DNA from: Nibribacter ruber
GTDB lineage: Bacteria > Bacteroidota > Bacteroidia > Cytophagales > Hymenobacteraceae
Direction: 5' to 3'
Length of the DNA stretch: 64,000 nt
Assembly (NCBI RefSeq): GCF_009913235.1
Contig: NZ_CP047897.1
Coordinates: forward strand, 2,003,501-2,067,500
Each line of letters opens with the position of its first letter. Position 1 is the stretch's first letter. The notes below the pieces were generated by a model. The model was not told the origin of the DNA, did no database searches, and saw only the letters and a program-made list of their open reading frames with translations. The position numbers were made by a program, and so were the translations under genes. This document shows, piece after piece, positions 37,500 through 45,964 of this stretch.

Positions 37500-37537
37500 C
37501 GTTTTTGGGCTGTTTTCTAGAAAACAGCCCAAAAACG
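37500..37537. repeat. PAL38 palindromic element, copy 13 (perfect, extended)
   Basis: GGGCTG/CAGCCC subtype. With copy-specific AAAAG/CTTTT flanks the palindrome is perfect over 48 bp (37495-37542) and ends in a T-run, so it can serve as a bidirectional terminator for the convergent genes. Confidence 0.92.
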
Positions 37538-37611
37538 CTTTTTTCATGCAAGAGCTTTTAACGGCTACTTAGGTTTAATCGAATCTAAAATAAAGACCAA
37601 TCTTGGTTAGG

Positions 37612-38781
37612 CTAACACTTCTCCAGCGCTTGTAGAATGTCATTCAAGATATCATCTGCGTGCTCCAACCCTACGGATATTCTGATAAGCCCGGGCGTGA
37701 TGTTGACGGCTAGGCGCTCCTCTTCGGTGAGTTTGGCGTGCGTGGTGCTGGCCGGGTGCGAGGCAATGCTCCGCGTGTCGCCCAGGTTGGCCGTGAGCGA
37801 CAGCATTTGCAGACTATCCAGAAATTTTCTTCCGCTGGCTAAACCGCCGGTGAGTTCAAAGCAAAACAAGCCGCCGCCGTTTTGCATCTGCTTTTTGGCA
37901 ATTTCATACTGCGGATGGCTGGGCAGAAACGGATACTTCACAGCGCTTAGTTTAGAATGGCCTTGCAAGGCGGTGGCAATCTTCAAGGCATTGCTGGCGT
38001 GGCGTTCCATGCGCACATCCAAGGTCTCCAGGCTTTTGCTCAAGACCCAACCGTTGAACGGCGACAGTGCTGGGCCTGTGCTTCGGCAGAATAGGTAAAT
38101 GTCTTTTATAAGCTCCTTCTTGCCTACCACTACGCCGCCCATCACACGCCCTTGCCCGTCAATCCACTTGGTCGCTGAATGCACCACCAGATCAGCGCCA
38201 AACTCTATGGGTTTCTGGTTCACCGGTGTGGCGAAGCAGTTGTCCACGTTGAGCAGGATGTTGTGTTTCTTGGTCAGTTGCCCCACCCATTCTAGGTCAA
38301 TGATGTCCAGGCCTGGGTTGGTGGGCGTCTCAATATAGAGCATCTTGGTATTGGGCCTGATGGCGGCTTCCCACTCCTCGGGCTTGTCTGCGGGCACGTA
38401 GCTGTATTCAATGCCGTACTTGGGCAGGTACTTGGTGATGACCGTGTGCGTACTCCCGAAGATGGAATTACAGGCCAGCAAATGGTCTCCCTCCTTGAGC
38501 AAGGCCATGAACGAGGCAAACACTGCACTCATACCAGACGCCGTTGCGAAGCCTGCCTCCGCTCCTTCTAAGGCTACCATTTTGTCGGTGAACTCCTGCA
38601 CGCTGGGGTTGCTGAACCGGCTATAGATGTTATCGTCGGTCTCATCAGCGAAGGCGGCGCGCATGTCCTCGGCGTTGTCAAACACGAAACTGCTGGTCAG
38701 GAACAGCGGGGTGGCGTGTTCCATTTCTTGGGTGCGTTCGGTTTGGGTGCGGATGACTTGGGTGATGGGATGGTAGTTCAT
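37612..38781 (-). CDS. metZ: O-succinyl/O-acetylhomoserine sulfhydrylase (trans-sulfuration PLP enzyme)
   Basis: A 389-residue Cys/Met-metabolism PLP enzyme that makes homocysteine directly from an acylated homoserine and sulfide. The PLP-binding Lys is residue 205 (HSATKWIDGQGR); YSRFSNPS, ASGMSAVFASFMAL, YIETPTNPGLDI and LGDTRSIASHPASTTH are family motifs, and CRSTGPALSPFNGWVLSKSL is typical of MetZ. With metX 1 kb away the natural substrate here is probably O-acetylhomoserine. The upstream interval was searched by eye for a SAM riboswitch and none was recognised. Confidence 0.92.
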   Translation of the reverse strand: MNYHPITQVIRTQTERTQEMEHATPLFLTSSFVFDNAEDMRAAFADETDDNIYSRFSNPSVQEFTDKMVALEGAEAGFATASGMSAVFASFMALLKEGDHLLACNSIFGSTHTVITKYLPKYGIEYSYVPADKPEEWEAAIRPNTKMLYIETPTNPGLDIIDLEWVGQLTKKHNILLNVDNCFATPVNQKPIEFGADLVVHSATKWIDGQGRVMGGVVVGKKELIKDIYLFCRSTGPALSPFNGWVLSKSLETLDVRMERHASNALKIATALQGHSKLSAVKYPFLPSHPQYEIAKKQMQNGGGLFCFELTGGLASGRKFLDSLQMLSLTANLGDTRSIASHPASTTHAKLTEEERLAVNITPGLIRISVGLEHADDILNDILQALEKC

Positions 38782-39268
38782 TCTTAATGTGCTAATATGC
38801 TGATGTGCTAGGTTTTTGCTTCAATCATTCTCGCCGTTGATGGGGTTCCCCAGCCGTGGTTTGTGCCCTCACCAACCACCTCAACTGCTTATTAAGTCTT
38901 CTTTCTTTCACACGCAGGGTGCATGCAGTTGGCTGTTGCTGAGTAGTTTCTTTCTTGCGGTGCGAAATACCTGCCGTGTTTCATAGTTTCCGGTAAGCGC
39001 TCATGGCCGCGGGGCCCCGTCCTGGCCCTTCGCGCTGCTGTTGTTTGTGGGACTTTGTCCCTCCCGCCGCTGGCCGCGGCGCACAAACACCAGAGGCGCT
39101 CAGGACCAGGACTGGTTTCGGTCCCATTCTGTTGTGGCTTGATGGGTGGTTTGCTTGTTGCTGGTGATGGCCTTGGCTGTTGATGCAGAGTCATGCGTGC
39201 TGACGCACGGTTTTGTTTATCTGCTGGCACGTAACCGGCTCAGGCCTGCGGCCTGGAAGCATATTTAT
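38782..39268. other. Gene-free stretch with a GC-rich, hairpin-prone core
   Basis: Near metZ there is an imperfect AT-rich repeat of TGTGCTA/ATGCTGA (38788-38812). 38990-39120 is very GC-rich and contains repeated words (GCGCTCA twice, TGGCCGCGG twice). Hairpins are visible at 39210-39223 (CGTGC/GCACG) and 39241-39255 (CAGGCC/GGCCTG). No convincing reading frame. Confidence 0.5.
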
Positions 39269-39306
39269 CGTTTTTGGTCTGTTTTCTGGAAAACAGACCA
39301 AAAACC
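39269..39306. repeat. PAL38 palindromic element, copy 14 (GGTCTG subtype)
   Basis: GGTCTG/CAGACC arms fully paired, only the final G changed to C. It is the likely transcript end of osmC (minus strand), which has no other terminator. GACTC-rich low-complexity sequence (39309-39362) separates it from osmC. Confidence 0.88.
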
Positions 39307-39365
39307 CACTCCAGACTCAAGACTCGCGACTCTAGACTCAGGACTAAAAAGGACTCAGGACTGGC

Positions 39366-39788
39366 TTACGCAATAAGCTTCACTTCCCAAGTAATATTGG
39401 CGCCGGCGCGGCGCAAAGTCTCAGCCACGGAGCAGTACTTGTCCATGGAGAGTTGGCAGGCGCGTTCGGCTTTGTCTGCGTCAATGGTGCCGCCTAGTTC
39501 GTAGACCACGTGGATGTTGGTCCAGAGGGCAGGCTCTTTGCCGGTTTCGCGCTCGCCGTCTATTAGCATTTTGAAGTGGGTGATGGTCTGGCGCTGTTTG
39601 TTCAGGATCATGACCACATCAATGCCGGCACATCCGCCCAGGGCCATCAACAGCATCTGCATGGGACGTACGCCAGCGTTGGTGCCGCCGCCTTCGGGGC
39701 TGGTGTCGGTGGTGATGACATGGCCGTTGGTGTCTTTGGCCTCGAAGCCGTAGTCGCCGGCGGTGCGTTCTAATTCTATTCGTATCAT
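39366..39788 (-). CDS. OsmC/Ohr family protein
   Basis: A 140-residue member of the OsmC peroxiredoxin-like family, which reduces organic or fatty-acid hydroperoxides. The two redox cysteines are present at residue 53 (MALGGCAGIDV) and 119 (DKYCSVAETL), and GGGTNAGVRPMQMLLMAL is the usual lead-in. It belongs to the YhfA-like rather than the Ohr branch judging by the short spacing and sequence, which is inference. It is divergent from metX with a 59-base gap that must hold both promoters, and lies between metZ and metX. Confidence 0.92.
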   Translation of the reverse strand: MIRIELERTAGDYGFEAKDTNGHVITTDTSPEGGGTNAGVRPMQMLLMALGGCAGIDVVMILNKQRQTITHFKMLIDGERETGKEPALWTNIHVVYELGGTIDADKAERACQLSMDKYCSVAETLRRAGANITWEVKLIA

Positions 39789-39847
39789 TTTCTTCGTATT
39801 TAAAACCTACAGCGCCTTTCTTTGCAGAACATTGGACCCTGTGCGGC

Positions 39848-40867
39848 ATGAACTATTTTCAGTATCCCCATCCGTTTGAACTGGAGAACGGGCAAACCCT
39901 TCCAGCGCTCACTCTGGCCTACCATGCGTTTGGTCAGTTGAACGCAAAGAAAAGCAATGTAGTCTGGATTTGCCATGCCCTCACTGCTAATTCAGACCCA
40001 TTGGACTGGTGGAACGGTGTCACCGCAGACGGCAAAGCCATCAACCCAAAGGACCATTTCATCATCTGCGCCAACATTCTGGGTTCCTGCTATGGCTCTA
40101 CGGGCCCGTTGAGCGTGAATCCAGAAACCGGCCAACCCTATTATGCCATGTTTCCGCAGGTCACCATCCGGGACATGGTCAGGGCGCACGCGCTGTTGCG
40201 GGAGCATCTGGGCATAGAAAAGATTTACCTTCTGGCCGGCGGAAGCATGGGCGGATATCAGGCCTTGGAGTGGTGCCTGCGGGAGCCTGGCAGAATAGAG
40301 AACCTGTTCTTACTGGCCACCTCGGCCGCCGAAAGCGCCTGGGGCATTGCCATCCATACCACCCAGCGCCTATCCATTGAAGCTGACTGTACTTTTGGCG
40401 AAGCATCAGACACGGCCGGTAGCAAAGGCTTGAAAGCGGCCCGGGCCGTGGGTATTCTCACCTATAGGAGCTTCCAGATTCTGGAGCAGAACCAAACCGA
40501 CCCAGACCCTGAGAAACTAGACAACTTCCGGGTCTCCTCGTACATCAACTACCAGGGTAACAAGTTAGTCAGTCGGTTTAACGCGTACAGTTACTGGATT
40601 CTAACCAAGGCCATGGACAGCCATCATCTGGGCCGTGGCCGAGGCGGCAACTTGGCAGACGTACTACAACAGATTCACCAGAAAACGCTGGTCATTGGCA
40701 TTAGCAGTGACGTATTGTGCCCGGTACAGGAACAGAAGTTTATTGCCCAGCACGTGCCCAACGCTCAGTATGTGGAGATTGAATCTGACTATGGGCATGA
40801 CGGCTTCATCATTGAAGGCGAGCGCATCACGCAGGCGTTACAGGCGTGGTTGCCGGCTATTCAGTAA
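39848..40867 (+). CDS. metX: Homoserine O-acetyltransferase
   Basis: A 339-residue alpha/beta-hydrolase that acetylates homoserine from acetyl-CoA, the activation step of methionine synthesis. The nucleophile elbow is GGSMGG with Ser133; the triad is completed by Asp288 (SSDVLCP) and His317 (YGHDGF). ICHALTANSDP, DWWNG, ILGSCYGSTGP and TIRDMVRAH are further MetX motifs. It supplies the substrate for the nearby MetZ. The start is 59 bases from osmC. Confidence 0.95.
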   Translation: MNYFQYPHPFELENGQTLPALTLAYHAFGQLNAKKSNVVWICHALTANSDPLDWWNGVTADGKAINPKDHFIICANILGSCYGSTGPLSVNPETGQPYYAMFPQVTIRDMVRAHALLREHLGIEKIYLLAGGSMGGYQALEWCLREPGRIENLFLLATSAAESAWGIAIHTTQRLSIEADCTFGEASDTAGSKGLKAARAVGILTYRSFQILEQNQTDPDPEKLDNFRVSSYINYQGNKLVSRFNAYSYWILTKAMDSHHLGRGRGGNLADVLQQIHQKTLVIGISSDVLCPVQEQKFIAQHVPNAQYVEIESDYGHDGFIIEGERITQALQAWLPAIQ

Positions 40868-40923
40868 ACCAGTACACAGTCTTTTCCTCGTCACAATTTC
40901 ACCTTTAGGGCTTGCCTGAATTT

Positions 40924-40961
40924 CGTTTTTGGCCTCTTTTCCAGAAAACAGGCCAAAAACA
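40924..40961. repeat. PAL38 palindromic element, copy 15
   Basis: 57 bases after metX; GGCCTC/CAGGCC arms with one mismatch, last base A. No other terminator seen. Confidence 0.85.
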
Positions 40962-41065
40962 GGTTTGGGGAGTGGACTTCATATTTTTAGAAACCTCAGC
41001 CTAGGCAAAACGGTACACGGTATGGCAGAGGCCGGCAGACAATCCCGGCGTCTGGTAAATTCTGC

Positions 41066-42847
41066 ATGGCGAAACACACGTATGACATGGGCTTGATTGG
41101 CAACTGCGCCTATCTGGCCCTGATCCACAAAGACACTAACATTGAATGGCTCTGCTGGCCACGTTTTGACAGCAGCTTTGTATTCGGGCCCATGATGGAC
41201 CGGCAGAAAGGCGGCGAATTCTCTCTCAAACCGGACGCTGAGAATTTCACCTCGCACCAATACTACGTGGAGAACACTAACATTCTCTGCACAGAAATCA
41301 CGTGCCAGGAGGGAAGCTACCGGGTCACTGACTTCGCGCCGCGTTTTAAACAGCACCAGCGGTATTACAAGCCGCTCATGTTAGTGAGAAAAGTGGAGCC
41401 GCTGGCGGGTTCGCCGCGCATAAAAGCTACTTGTAGACCAGTGGGCAACTACGGCCAGCTAGAGCTCAAACGAAGACGCAGTTCTAACCATATTGCGTTT
41501 CTGGGCTTGGACGAGGACGTGCGCCTGACCACCAATGCCTCTTTGAGCTATATCCTGGAGGACCAGTATTTTGTCTTGAACGAGACGCTTTATTTTGTAC
41601 TCACCTACGGCGCGCCGCTGGAGGCCAACCTTGAGAGTACCGTAGAGGCGTTCTTAAACCAGACCAAGCGGTACTGGCATAACTGGGTCAAGAACACCAG
41701 CATCAGCAATTTCTTCCAGGAGCAAGTGATACGGTCTGCCTTGGCCTTGAAGATTCACCAGTACGAAGACACCGGTGCCATCATCGCCTCGCCTACCACC
41801 AGCTTGCCAGAACACCCCGGCAGCGGCCGAAACTGGGATTACCGCTTCTGCTGGATGCGCGACACGTTCTACATTCTCAACGCGTTCAACAACATTGGTC
41901 ACTTTGAGGAGATGGAGCGGTACTTCCATTTCATCGCCAACATTACCGCCAAAGACACGCCGCGCTACCAGCCCTTGTACTCCATCAGTGGCCAGAGCAA
42001 ATTGACAGAGCTGGAGCTGGAACTGGAAGGCTATTTAGGCAACAAGCCGGTACGCATTGGTAATGACGCCTACACCCATATTCAAAACGATGTCTACGGG
42101 CAGATTCTGGTAGCCTTGTTGCCGCTCTACATTGACCGCCGCTTTAATGACGCTGAGCGCATTGAGTCCCAGAAGCTGATTTACAAGACGCTGTACAAAA
42201 TCCAAGACACCATGGAAGAGCCCGATGCGGGCCTGTGGGAGTTCCGGGATTTCGCGCAGTACCACACTTACACCTACCTGTTCCATTGGGCGGGCGCGGC
42301 GGCGGCAAGAAGCGCGGCCAGGCATTTCGGGGATGACCAGCTGCACCAACTAGCCACTGATTTGATGCAACAGGCCGCCGCTAAGATTGAGCAGTGCTTT
42401 GACCCAGAAAGAGGCGTGTACACGCAGGCCATAGGGAAGAACCACTTGGATGCCAGCACGCTGCAACTGATCATGATGCACTACATTGACCCCGCCTCTG
42501 AGGTAGCCAAAACGCACCTGAAAGCCATGGAACGCGAACTCAAAACCCCCGAAGGTCTCTTCTACCGCTACAAACACGCCGATGACTTTGGCGTGCCGCA
42601 AAGCACGTTCCTTATCTGCGCCTTCTGGTACATTGAGGCCCTGGCCTGCGTGGGCCGCGTAGACGAAGCCCTGCATGAGTTTGAGAACATCCTCCAATAC
42701 ACCAACCACTTGGGCTTATTGAGCGAGGACGTAGACTCCAGAGACGGAAGCCAGTGGGGCAACTTCCCGCAGGCCTACAGCCACGTTGGGTTGTTGAATG
42801 CCGCCTACCGCATCTCTAAACGACTGGACAGACCTTCTTTCTTGTAA
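41066..42847 (+). CDS. Glycoside hydrolase family 15 protein (glucoamylase/trehalase type)
   Basis: A 593-residue cytoplasmic-type enzyme with no signal peptide. The N-terminal beta-sandwich (MGLIGNCAYLALIHKDTNIEW, CWPRFDSSFVF) precedes an alpha/alpha toroid with the GH15 hallmarks SLPEHPGSGRNWDYRFCWMRD, DAGLWEFR (general acid Glu) and SEDVDSRDGSQWGNFPQ (second catalytic region). Bacterial members of this architecture include glucoamylases and trehalases. Adjacency to the trehalose synthase gene makes a trehalose or maltooligosaccharide substrate plausible, which is inference. The ATG at 41066 begins the conserved domain. Confidence 0.92.
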   Translation: MAKHTYDMGLIGNCAYLALIHKDTNIEWLCWPRFDSSFVFGPMMDRQKGGEFSLKPDAENFTSHQYYVENTNILCTEITCQEGSYRVTDFAPRFKQHQRYYKPLMLVRKVEPLAGSPRIKATCRPVGNYGQLELKRRRSSNHIAFLGLDEDVRLTTNASLSYILEDQYFVLNETLYFVLTYGAPLEANLESTVEAFLNQTKRYWHNWVKNTSISNFFQEQVIRSALALKIHQYEDTGAIIASPTTSLPEHPGSGRNWDYRFCWMRDTFYILNAFNNIGHFEEMERYFHFIANITAKDTPRYQPLYSISGQSKLTELELELEGYLGNKPVRIGNDAYTHIQNDVYGQILVALLPLYIDRRFNDAERIESQKLIYKTLYKIQDTMEEPDAGLWEFRDFAQYHTYTYLFHWAGAAAARSAARHFGDDQLHQLATDLMQQAAAKIEQCFDPERGVYTQAIGKNHLDASTLQLIMMHYIDPASEVAKTHLKAMERELKTPEGLFYRYKHADDFGVPQSTFLICAFWYIEALACVGRVDEALHEFENILQYTNHLGLLSEDVDSRDGSQWGNFPQAYSHVGLLNAAYRISKRLDRPSFL

Positions 42848-42869
42848 AAAGGAGACTGCTTGATGTGAG

Positions 42870-42895
42870 AAAGGCCAGCATACTGCTGGCCTTTT
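42870..42895. terminator. Terminator of the GH15 gene
   Basis: AAAGGCCAGCA pairs with TGCTGGCCTTT around TAC, followed by TTCTATTTT; 23 bases after the stop. Confidence 0.9.
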
Positions 42896-42914
42896 CTATT
42901 TTATAAAGGTGCGC

Positions 42915-42952
42915 CGTTTTTGGCTTGTTTTAAGGGAATTAGGCTAAAAACG
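42915..42952. repeat. PAL38 palindromic element, copy 16
   Basis: First of two copies in the GH15/otsAB convergent interval; GGCTTG/TAGGCT arms and a decayed centre. Confidence 0.8.
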
Positions 42953-43057
42953 ATGTTCTCACGCGCCAGGGCGCAAACGCATTGCAACCCCTCACCTAGC
43001 AGTCCGCCAGCCCTTGACCTCGGAAAAAGAGACTGGTCAATTTAAGTCTCTTTGCCC

Positions 43058-43227
43058 GAGGGAGAAAGTATTGGCTTGTCAACTGGCAGTGGCGCAAGCC
43101 CACTATGAAACGAATCACTTCTCAGCGTGCGCCTCTCTGAGCCCCCGCCCTGTCCGAGCGGTCAGCGAGTTCGGGGGCTCTTGATTCTTTTGGTTAGGTT
43201 GAACATCAAGGATCAACGTGACAAACC
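43058..43227 (+). repeat. About 170-bp two-hairpin dispersed repeat, copy B
   Basis: Partner of 851-1018. The first stem is GAGCCCCCG with CGGGGGCTC where copy A has GAACCACCG with CGGTGGTTC, and the second is GGTTGA/TCAACG-like where copy A has ACTTTTCTC/GAGAAAAGT: the pairing is kept while the bases change. Confidence 0.75.
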
Positions 43228-43300
43228 TCTCTCGGAGAGAGAAGCGTTGAAAGTTGGGAGTTAAGAATTGAGAGACAGAGGCGAAAAGGTGGCTCTACTG

Positions 43301-43376
43301 GTATAAACACCCCTCTATTGAGCTGCGCTCGCTGCCTCAAACTCCCGTTTGGGCAATCCTCAAGGGGAGAATCCGC
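43301..43376 (+). repeat. Compound-family repeat, second half
   Basis: TATAAACACCCCTCT, then GCTCGCTGCCTCAAACTC and GTTTGGGCAATCCTCAAGGG; closely matches 1121-1206. Confidence 0.7.
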
Positions 43377-43427
43377 TTTTAGAAAAGGGGTTTTAGTCGG
43401 CAACAGAATAAGTCAGCTCAAGAAGTC

Positions 43428-43462
43428 ATCCCCCTACCCCCTTCAAAGGGGAACGAATTGCG
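43428..43462 (+). repeat. Short dispersed repeat (CCCCTACCCCCTTCAAAGGG type)
   Basis: Almost identical over 35 bases to 50870-50904; both contain CCCCTTCAAAGGGG, a self-complementary core, and end in TTGCG or ATGCG. Confidence 0.7.
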
Positions 43463-43501
43463 TAGTTTCTCCTAAACAGATCAGCATCAAATTCCTGTAA
43501 C

Positions 43502-43539
43502 CGTTTTTGGCCTGTTTCACCCGAAACAAGCCAAAAACG
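43502..43539. repeat. PAL38 palindromic element, copy 17
   Basis: 21 bases from the otsAB stop codon; GGCCTG/CAAGCC arms, centre altered (TTTCACCCGAAA). Confidence 0.85.
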
Positions 43540-43559
43540 ATTCTCAAGGTTAAAACGAA

Positions 43560-45737
43560 TTATTGGTCACATACCTCCTGCAGCAACTTCCTTACCTCCT
43601 TAGAACTATCCAGATGGTACTTGGCCAATGAGCGCTGACTGCCTACTTTAATGGTATAGGCATCCTCCGGCATCATCTTGAACATATCCTCGTCGGTGCG
43701 GTCATCGCCTATGGCCAGCAGAAAGTCATGCGGAAGCAGTTCCAACCACCGCAGCACGGCTATTCCTTTGTTCACCTCCACGTTTTTGATCTCCAGCACC
43801 TTGTCGCCCTCCATGACCTGTAGGTTGATGTTGGCGGCCATGAACTGCAGGTGGTTGCCCAGCTCGCGGGCCCTGAGTTCACCCAGGGTTGGGTCTACCT
43901 TGCGGTAATGCCACACCAGGGAGTAATCCTTTTCTTCTATGAAGGAACCAGGGGTGCGGCTCACGTGCATGTCCATGATGGGCCTAACCTCGGTCTTCCA
44001 CTCATTGGTGAGGTGGTGCATCATCTGCCACTCCTGGGTTTGGGGACGCATCCAGACGCCGTGCTCGGCAATGATGTCTACGGGCAGGTGTCCCACCCAC
44101 TGTTGCAGCGTATTCCGGTCACGGCCACTGATGATGACCACCCGGTTTTTAGATTCCTGGGTCAGACACTCCAGCAAATGCAAAAGTTCTTCATCTGGGA
44201 AGGCATGTTTGGGATTCTGGGTGAAGCCGGTGAGCGTGCCGTCATAATCCAAGAACAAGATGCGCTGCTGGCCCCGGGTGTAGTCTTGCAGCAGTTGCTG
44301 GCGCTCTTGTTTAGACAATGACTCGGTGGCCAGGCTTAGTTGCTTGAGTTTGATGTACTCCAGGCGGTTCATGAAAATGCTCACCCACTGGTGAATGTCA
44401 TAGCGCTTGAGCACCTCCTGCATGTGCTGCATGCGGGTTTGCTGCTCCTCTTCGGGCATGATCATGGCCTCGCGCATGGCCTGTACCATCTGGCCCAGGT
44501 CATTGGGGTTGATGATGATGGCCTCTGACAGTTCTTTGGACGCACCGGCCATCTCACTTAGAATAAGCACGCCCTTCTGGTCCAGCTTGCTGGCAATAAA
44601 CTCCTTGCAGACCAGGTTCATGCCGTCGCGCATGGGCGTGATGAGCGCAATGTCTGCCACCGTATATAAAGCAGAAAGTTCCTCAATGGGAAACGAGCGG
44701 TAGAAGTACTGAATGGGGTTCCAGGTGATGGTGCGGTAAGAGCTGTTGATGCGGCCCACCAGTTCGTCAATGGTTTCTTTGAGCTCCTTATACTTTTCAA
44801 CCTGGTCTCTGGACGGCACTACTAGCATGAACAAGGTCACCTTCTCCCTGAACTCCGGGTACTCCTGCAACAGCAGCTCAAAGGCCTGCAACCGCGCCGG
44901 AATACCTTTGGAATAGTCCAGACGGTCAATGGAGAGAATTACTTTCTGGTCATGGAGCACCTCATGGTAGGGAATGAGTTTTTCCTTCATCTCTGGAGAA
45001 CCGGCCAGCTGCGCGTACTTGGTATAGTCAATGCCCATGGGGAACGCGTCTACCATAATCTGGCGGTGGCCGTTGTCAATGAGGCCTTGGGCGGTGTTCA
45101 TACCCGCAATGCGGCTCACGGAGCTCAGGAAGTGGCGGGCATCGTCATAGGTATGAAAACCAATCAGATCGGCGCCCAGCATGCCTTTCAAGATTTGTTC
45201 GCGCCAGGGCAGCATTCTGAACACCTCATAAGAAGGGAACGGTATGTGCTGGAAAAACCCGATGCTGCTGTCTGGAAACGCTTCTCTGATATAGGCCGGC
45301 AATAAGAGTAATTGGTAGTCATGCACCCAGATAGTGTCGCCGGGTTGGGCCAGTTCCATCACCGCCTGGCAGAACTTCTGGTTCACGTGCTGGTAGGCAG
45401 CCCAATAGGCATCATCATAAACGGTGTATTGGCTGAAGTAGTGGAAGGAAGGCCAAAGCGTCTCATTGCTGAAGCCCTCGTAAAACTCTTTGATCTCGCT
45501 TTCAGTGAGAAAGACCGGGTGCATGCTCTGCTGCTTGAGGTCCTGAACAACCTGTTTTTCTTCTTCTTCGTCCTCAAAGGAAAGGCCGGGCCAGCCAATC
45601 CAGACGTTGTCGCCCTCCTTATAAATGGAACCTAAGCCTGTGGCTAAACCTCCTTCACTTGTTTCATACGCCAGCCCCTCTTCTTTTCGCTGCACTTTAA
45701 TGGGGAGTCTGTTTGAAATAATAATGGTTTTAGACAT
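43560..45737 (-). CDS. otsA-otsB fusion: Bifunctional trehalose-6-phosphate synthase/phosphatase
   Basis: A 725-residue fusion that makes trehalose-6-phosphate from UDP-glucose and glucose-6-phosphate and then dephosphorylates it. Residues 1 to about 470 are a GT20 synthase (ISNRLPIKV, GGLATGLGSIY, WVHDYQLLLLPAYIRE, GFFQHIPFPSYEVFRMLPWR, IDRLDYSKGIPARLQAFE, DGMNLVCKEFIAS). From about 485 on is a HAD-type phosphatase with LFLDYDGTLTGF, IISGRD and GDDRTDEDMF, so all HAD motifs are present. The GH15 gene is convergent downstream and an MscS channel gene is divergent upstream across 227 bases, pointing to osmotic or desiccation adaptation. No exact consensus promoter was found upstream. Confidence 0.96.
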   Translation of the reverse strand: MSKTIIISNRLPIKVQRKEEGLAYETSEGGLATGLGSIYKEGDNVWIGWPGLSFEDEEEEKQVVQDLKQQSMHPVFLTESEIKEFYEGFSNETLWPSFHYFSQYTVYDDAYWAAYQHVNQKFCQAVMELAQPGDTIWVHDYQLLLLPAYIREAFPDSSIGFFQHIPFPSYEVFRMLPWREQILKGMLGADLIGFHTYDDARHFLSSVSRIAGMNTAQGLIDNGHRQIMVDAFPMGIDYTKYAQLAGSPEMKEKLIPYHEVLHDQKVILSIDRLDYSKGIPARLQAFELLLQEYPEFREKVTLFMLVVPSRDQVEKYKELKETIDELVGRINSSYRTITWNPIQYFYRSFPIEELSALYTVADIALITPMRDGMNLVCKEFIASKLDQKGVLILSEMAGASKELSEAIIINPNDLGQMVQAMREAMIMPEEEQQTRMQHMQEVLKRYDIHQWVSIFMNRLEYIKLKQLSLATESLSKQERQQLLQDYTRGQQRILFLDYDGTLTGFTQNPKHAFPDEELLHLLECLTQESKNRVVIISGRDRNTLQQWVGHLPVDIIAEHGVWMRPQTQEWQMMHHLTNEWKTEVRPIMDMHVSRTPGSFIEEKDYSLVWHYRKVDPTLGELRARELGNHLQFMAANINLQVMEGDKVLEIKNVEVNKGIAVLRWLELLPHDFLLAIGDDRTDEDMFKMMPEDAYTIKVGSQRSLAKYHLDSSKEVRKLLQEVCDQ

Positions 45738-45964
45738 AGGAAATCTTTAAATGGCACATAGAGCAGTGGGCAGAAGGAGTAAATTGGAAGTTTTTCCGTC
45801 TTCTGTCACCTGCTCGGGTCTTATAGTTTACTCGTTTCCTTACCCATAGGTTAAGAGATATATAAAAAGTCCTATACTCTTTCAGACACCCGGGCAGCGT
45901 GGCGCGGCAGGCAACCTTTAGAGCTTGCAAAAGGTAAGGGAAGACTTGGCAGCCCCTCTTGCAC

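Noticed and set aside
38782-38900. Possible SAM riboswitch upstream of metZ
   Set aside because: The conserved core of SAM-I, SAM-II or related riboswitches was not recognised on the minus strand; only short AT-rich repeats were seen.
38892-39230. Minus-strand open frame of 112 codons upstream of metZ
   Set aside because: Composition reflects a GC-rich repeat block; no family resemblance or start context.
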